Positions 59,213-64,000 of a stretch of 64,000 nt of DNA are shown here, piece by piece. Origin of the DNA: Flavobacterium sp. (GTDB lineage Bacteria; Bacteroidota; Bacteroidia; Flavobacteriales; Flavobacteriaceae). The notes below the pieces were generated by a model, which had not been told where the DNA came from, did not search any database, and saw nothing but the letters and a program-made list of their open reading frames with translations. Location of the stretch: assembly GCA_030591585.1 (NCBI GenBank), contig JAUVAS010000003.1, positions 1 through 64,000 on the forward strand, read 5' to 3'. The translations under genes and the position numbers were made by a program. Every line of letters begins with the position of its first letter. Position 1 is the stretch's first letter.

Positions 59213-61150
59213 TTACTGTTTTAGCAAAGTTTTATGAATCTTACCATAATTTGTTTCGAAATACACATAGTATAATCCTGAAGTCAATTCGCTAATATCA
59301 ATCGTATCTGAAAATGATTGTTTCTTAATTAATTCCCCTAAAACCGAATAGATATTTATACTTTCTATTTCGACTGAAACAGGCTTGTTAATATAAATTT
59401 CGTTTTCTGAAGGGTTTGGATATATAACAATGTCATTGGCAATAGAAAACTCATTGGTTCCAAGAATCACACTATTATTTTTAGAAATTAAATGACGTTC
59501 ATTATCAAAATCAATCAATCCTACCTCAAAATCAATCGTTTCAATAAATTCTTGTCCGTTAGTCGTATTGTCTAAAATTATATCTATCTCTTCTCCACCA
59601 GTACCAACTATTTTTAAAGGCAACGGTGCCTCAAAAAAGGTAACGGAACTATGACTTTGAGTCTGGTTAGCAACTATTCTTATTTCAGTAGTGTTTATTC
59701 TATTCCACTCGATAGTGTATGTTGGATATCCTTCTCCATAAATCCAATCGTTGAAAAATTCGGATAAATCCTCTCCACCTATTTCTTCCATTTTTGCTTG
59801 AAAATCTGGAGTTTTTGCATATCCAAAAGCAAAATTAGGATCTACCAAATAGGCCTGTACAGCTTCAAAAAATATTGCTTCTCCCATTTCTCTACTCAAC
59901 ATATGCAACACCATAGATGGTTTGTTATAGCTTAACCTACTACTAAATACTCGACCTACATTGGTGGTATCTTGTGCTGGAACATAAACCGAACCATCTG
60001 TATAAGAAGTAGCGCTATTTATTTTATCAATTCTCCAAGATTTAAAATTGGATTCTCCGTCTAAATGTTTAATTGTTAAACCAGATAAATAAGTAGCAAA
60101 ACCTTCGTTTAACCAGATGTCTTGCCAACTACCGCAAGTAATTTTATTGCCAAACCATTGATGAGCTAACTCATGAGCCACTAAACCTCTTGAAAAACCT
60201 CCCATAAAAGAGACCGTTGTGTGTTCCATTCCACCTCCCCAACCAAACTGAGCGTGACCGTATTTTTCGTCTGAATAAGGATACTCTTCAAATAAATCTG
60301 TAAATAGGTTAATGATATCTACCGTTACTGGTGTATTGGCTTGGGCATAACTTAAATCTTCTGGATAAACATAGTTTACTACATCAAAAGGATTTCCGTC
60401 GTTATCAACCACGTGTGAATAAATTTCATAATTAGTAACCGCTATAGCAATTAAATAAGCTGGTATTGGATATTGATGCTTAAAATGAGTGGTTTTATTG
60501 CTTCCGTTTACCACCTGACTTAGCTCTAAACCATTACTTACTGCAAAATATTCTTCGTTAGACGGGTTGAATTGTGGTGTTGTAATATATACATCTATCG
60601 CATCTATTTTATCGTTTAAATCTTGTTTACAAGGCCACCATCCTAAAGCACCATAAGGCTCTGAAAGTGTCCAAATCACCGGATCTCCATTATGTGTAGA
60701 TTGCTCAAAAGACCCAAACCCAGAGCTAATTGGGTTTCCTGAATAACTAATGGTTAAAGAGTCTAACACGCCTTCATTTTGTGTGACGGGAAATGTTATT
60801 ACAACTTCATCATCACTATTTTGCGTGAAGGCTAATGAGCTTCCTCTTTGCATTACTTCAGAAACTATCATATTATCAGAAAGTTCAAATGTAATTTCAT
60901 TTAAATCTTCTTTTGCTTCAAAATAAGAGGTTATATCACCTTCAATAAAAGCTACATTAGGATTTACAATTAAATCTAAGCGATGGTATTTTAAATCATA
61001 ATTGCCTGTATTTATGTTTCTGGTACCATTGAGTTTTTTTTCTGCTGCTCTCGTTTCATTTTCAACAGTTGTAGTAAAATCCTTTAAATAATCTTGTGCG
61101 TTTACAACAAAAGATAAAAGGAAAATAGGAATGAAGAGTGCCTTTTTCAT
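59213..61150 (-). CDS. M1 family aminopeptidase with T9SS sorting domain
   Basis: GGGMEHTTVSFMGG, VAHELAHQWFGNKITCGSWQDIWLNEGFATY; C-term IVIYPNPSENEIYIN. Confidence 0.93.
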   Translation of the reverse strand: MKKALFIPIFLLSFVVNAQDYLKDFTTTVENETRAAEKKLNGTRNINTGNYDLKYHRLDLIVNPNVAFIEGDITSYFEAKEDLNEITFELSDNMIVSEVMQRGSSLAFTQNSDDEVVITFPVTQNEGVLDSLTISYSGNPISSGFGSFEQSTHNGDPVIWTLSEPYGALGWWPCKQDLNDKIDAIDVYITTPQFNPSNEEYFAVSNGLELSQVVNGSNKTTHFKHQYPIPAYLIAIAVTNYEIYSHVVDNDGNPFDVVNYVYPEDLSYAQANTPVTVDIINLFTDLFEEYPYSDEKYGHAQFGWGGGMEHTTVSFMGGFSRGLVAHELAHQWFGNKITCGSWQDIWLNEGFATYLSGLTIKHLDGESNFKSWRIDKINSATSYTDGSVYVPAQDTTNVGRVFSSRLSYNKPSMVLHMLSREMGEAIFFEAVQAYLVDPNFAFGYAKTPDFQAKMEEIGGEDLSEFFNDWIYGEGYPTYTIEWNRINTTEIRIVANQTQSHSSVTFFEAPLPLKIVGTGGEEIDIILDNTTNGQEFIETIDFEVGLIDFDNERHLISKNNSVILGTNEFSIANDIVIYPNPSENEIYINKPVSVEIESINIYSVLGELIKKQSFSDTIDISELTSGLYYVYFETNYGKIHKTLLKQ

Positions 61151-61281
61151 AACAAAGAGAATTAAATTAAAAACTTATTTTTTATTTTTCAGTAACTGTA
61201 AAAATAGAAAACGTAATCGTATTAAAATGTGACATTTGTCACTTACCTTTGTAGCTATTAATCTTCAGTTTTAGTAAAAAT

Positions 61282-61953
61282 ATGCTTTCCTTTTTTTCGA
61301 GATATAAATTTTTAGGGGTAGTGCTTTTTGTGCTCTCATCAATTGTCATTACAATCATATATCAAATTCTAAGACCTAATGAAATACTTCCTGTTTTTCA
61401 ACCTGCTGAAGTAAATTACGAATTGGTAGACAGTACCATTCAACACGTAAAAAAGTACCATACCATTGCCGGTTTTTCATTAATCAATCAAAACGGAAAA
61501 ATCATCACTCAAGAAAATTATAAAGATAAAATCTATGTAGCAGATTTCTTTTTTACCACCTGCCTAACCATTTGCCCTATTATGACTGATAATATGGTGG
61601 TGATTCAAGAAAAATTAAAAAACGATTCTGAAGTGATGTTGCTTTCACATTCGGTTACTCCTGTTATTGACAGTGTGGCACAACTTAAAAAATACGCACT
61701 AGAAAAAGGGGTTGATGACACTAAATGGAACTTAGTTACAGGCGATAAAAAACAAATCTACACATTAGCTCGAAAATCGTACCTCGCAGTAAAAGAAGAT
61801 GGAAATGGGGATGAATACGATATGATCCATACCGAAAACTTCATCTTAGTGGACAAAAAAAAACGTATTCGAGGGTTTTATGACGGCACTAAAAATGAGG
61901 ATATTGAACAACTTTTAAAGGATATTGAGACTCTTAAAAAGGAAGATAAATAA
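61282..61953 (+). CDS. SCO1/SenC family protein
   Basis: VADFFFTTCLTICPIMTDNMVVIQ, YDMIHTENFILVD. Confidence 0.9.
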   Translation: MLSFFSRYKFLGVVLFVLSSIVITIIYQILRPNEILPVFQPAEVNYELVDSTIQHVKKYHTIAGFSLINQNGKIITQENYKDKIYVADFFFTTCLTICPIMTDNMVVIQEKLKNDSEVMLLSHSVTPVIDSVAQLKKYALEKGVDDTKWNLVTGDKKQIYTLARKSYLAVKEDGNGDEYDMIHTENFILVDKKKRIRGFYDGTKNEDIEQLLKDIETLKKEDK

Positions 61954-62064
61954 ATATCGAAGGCTTCTGTTTTATGCCTAAAGAACTTTTCTGAATTATT
62001 ATATATAAGATAATTCAATCTTTTATTAAACTACATTTTCCTATGTCGTTTTGATAGTTTACAT

Positions 62065-62325
62065 TTGTTGTTTAAAATCAATCTAAATAACACAATGACG
62101 TCAATAGCTTCATTAAAAATTGGGCAACGTGCTATCATTAAAGACTTTTCTGTGGAAGCCATTCCTTTGAAACTACTTGAAATGGGGTGTTTGCCAGGAA
62201 ATGAAGTGTCTTTAATTCAGTCTGCTCCATTTAGCGATCCATTATACCTTATCATTAACGGAAGTCATCTAGCCATTAGAAAAGAGATGGCTTCACAGAT
62301 TGAAATTGAACTCCTCCATGGCTAA
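62065..62325 (+). CDS. feoA: Ferrous iron transport protein A
   Basis: LKIGQRAIIKDF..LKLLEMGCLPGNEVSLIQSAPFSDPLYLIINGSHLAIRKEMA; start possibly 62095. Confidence 0.88.
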   Translation: MLFKINLNNTMTSIASLKIGQRAIIKDFSVEAIPLKLLEMGCLPGNEVSLIQSAPFSDPLYLIINGSHLAIRKEMASQIEIELLHG

Positions 62326-64000
62326 ACAAATAAATGTTGCCCTCATTGGAAACCCAAACACAGGGAAAACTTCTGTTTTTAATATCCTAACTGGCCTTAA
62401 TCAAAAAGTAGGGAATTACCCCGGAATTACAGTTGAAAAAAAACAAGGAACTTGTAAGCTCCATCGCAACCTCAAAGCCCATATCATTGATTTGCCGGGC
62501 ACTTATAGCCTTAATGCTTCTTCGCTCGACGAAAACGTAGTCATAGAATTATTGCTAAATAAAAAAGACAAAGACTATCCAGACGTTGCAGTTATTATTG
62601 CCGATATAGAAAATCTAAAACGAAACTTACTTCTTTTTACACAAATTAAAGATCTAGGAATCCCTTCTATTTTAGTAATCAATATGGCAGATCGTATGAA
62701 ACGAAAAGCGATTACATTAAATGTTGAAAAATTAGAAAAAGAATTAAACACTAAAATTGTCCTACTAAGCGCTCGTAAAAACAGTGGGTTTGATAAACTA
62801 AAAGAACTTATTTCTAACTACAGATCGCTCTCTGTTGAAGCGTGTGTAAATGCTTCAAGTATTGCTCCAGAATATTTTGAAAGACTTCGGAAAGCATTCC
62901 CAAATGAAGACCAGTATAAGCTTTGGTTGGTAATCACTCATGATATTAGCTTCGGAAAACTAAACAGAAATGTGATAAAAGGAAAAGTCCCTTTTCATAC
63001 AAAATCCGTAGGAAACCTGAAGCGTTTAAAGCAAAAAGAAACCATTGTTCGCTATCAATTTATTAATAAAGCACTAAAAGAAACATTAATTATTGACAAA
63101 GCAAATGCCAAAGATTTACGTAGTAAGTTAGACAGAGTGCTCACTCATAAAACATGGGGTTATGTAATTTTCTTCGCTATACTATTTGTAATTTTTCAAG
63201 CTATTTTTGATTGGAGCACTTATCCAATGGATTTTATAGACCGTTCTTTTACTTCCTTGAGTGAATGGCTAAAAAACACTTTACCTGTCGGAGCATTTTC
63301 AGACTTAATAACCGAAGGTATTATACCTGGATTGGGCGGAATTGCAATATTTATCCCTCAAATAGCATTTCTGTTTCTTTTTATATCCATACTCGAAGAA
63401 AGTGGATATATGAGCAGAGTGGTGTTTTTAATGGATCGTATTATGCGTAAATTTGGATTAAGCGGAAAAAGTGTTGTCCCTTTAATTGCTGGTACGGCTT
63501 GTGCTATTCCGGCTATTATGGCTACTAGAAATATTGAAAATTGGAAAGAACGCCTAATTACTATTCTAGTAACTCCATTTACTACCTGCTCGGCGAGGCT
63601 TCCTGTTTATTTGATTATTATCGCAATTGTAATTCCTGAAGGGCGTGTACTCGGCATATTTAGTTATCAAGGATTAACATTACTAGGCTTGTATTTTCTA
63701 GGGTTTAGCTCTGCAATTCTTGCGGCTTATACTTTAGATAAGTACCTACATATAAAAAGTAAATCATTTTTTGTAATTGAAATGCCCAATTACAAACTGC
63801 CAATGGCAAAAAATGTGCTGATAACAGTATTAGAAAAAACGAAAGCATTTGTTTTTGGAGCGGGTAAAATAATTTTAGCCATCTCTATTGTTTTATGGGT
63901 ACTGGCATCTTATGGCCCGGGTGATTTTAATAATGCTGAAAAAATTATACAACAACAATCCGTTTCAGAAAACCTAACACAAGAAGAAGTTGATATTAAA
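62318..64000 (+). CDS. feoB: Ferrous iron transporter B (truncated by window end)
   Basis: VALIGNPNTGKTSVFNILTGLNQKVGNYPGITVEKKQG; IIDLPGTYSL; NMADRM; gate domain. Confidence 0.93.
   Translation, partial: MAKQINVALIGNPNTGKTSVFNILTGLNQKVGNYPGITVEKKQGTCKLHRNLKAHIIDLPGTYSLNASSLDENVVIELLLNKKDKDYPDVAVIIADIENLKRNLLLFTQIKDLGIPSILVINMADRMKRKAITLNVEKLEKELNTKIVLLSARKNSGFDKLKELISNYRSLSVEACVNASSIAPEYFERLRKAFPNEDQYKLWLVITHDISFGKLNRNVIKGKVPFHTKSVGNLKRLKQKETIVRYQFINKALKETLIIDKANAKDLRSKLDRVLTHKTWGYVIFFAILFVIFQAIFDWSTYPMDFIDRSFTSLSEWLKNTLPVGAFSDLITEGIIPGLGGIAIFIPQIAFLFLFISILEESGYMSRVVFLMDRIMRKFGLSGKSVVPLIAGTACAIPAIMATRNIENWKERLITILVTPFTTCSARLPVYLIIIAIVIPEGRVLGIFSYQGLTLLGLYFLGFSSAILAAYTLDKYLHIKSKSFFVIEMPNYKLPMAKNVLITVLEKTKAFVFGAGKIILAISIVLWVLASYGPGDFNNAEKIIQQQSVSENLTQEEVDIK

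Noticed and set aside
1-64000. CRISPR array
   Set aside because: No regularly spaced direct repeats and no cas genes seen; the CARF-like domain belongs to an RtcR-type activator.
1-64000. Insertion sequences or retron
   Set aside because: No DDE transposase or reverse transcriptase ORF recognised; mobility genes are serine recombinases and mobilization proteins.

Overview
AT-rich Bacteroidota (Flavobacteriia-like) DNA. Roughly 1-57.6 kb is a mosaic mobile/accessory island abutting a tRNA-Asn gene (57625-57698, minus). Roughly 57.7-64 kb is ordinary chromosome (rseP, a T9SS M1 peptidase, an SCO protein, feoA, partial feoB). The island has mobilization functions (VirD4/TraG-like ATPases, a relaxase apparently split at an A9 run, two large serine recombinases, RadC, Dam, RuvC-like and Rep/HTH proteins) but no visible VirB4 or mating-pore set. 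It also carries many conflict/defense-type modules: an orphan Rhs tip; a DUF4297/Cap4-like + HerA pair bounded by a 17-bp direct repeat; an operon of RtcR-like CARF-sigma54 activator, VWA protein, kinase, PP2C and MYG1/DHH-like protein; a deoxyribosyltransferase-like + GHKL-nuclease pair; Fic; an unknown protein + metzincin pair; an amidohydrolase + EEP pair; a P-loop ATPase + membrane protein; a Cap4-like-NB-ARC-TPR (Avs-like) protein + HNH; and a 1521-aa SF1 helicase-OLD-type ATPase fusion + separate TOPRIM protein. The strongest candidates for undescribed systems are the CARF/VWA/kinase/PP2C/MYG1-like operon (15.6-21.9 kb) and the helicase-ATPase fusion + TOPRIM pair (50.2-55.4 kb). All family calls were made by eye from motifs; no database search was run.
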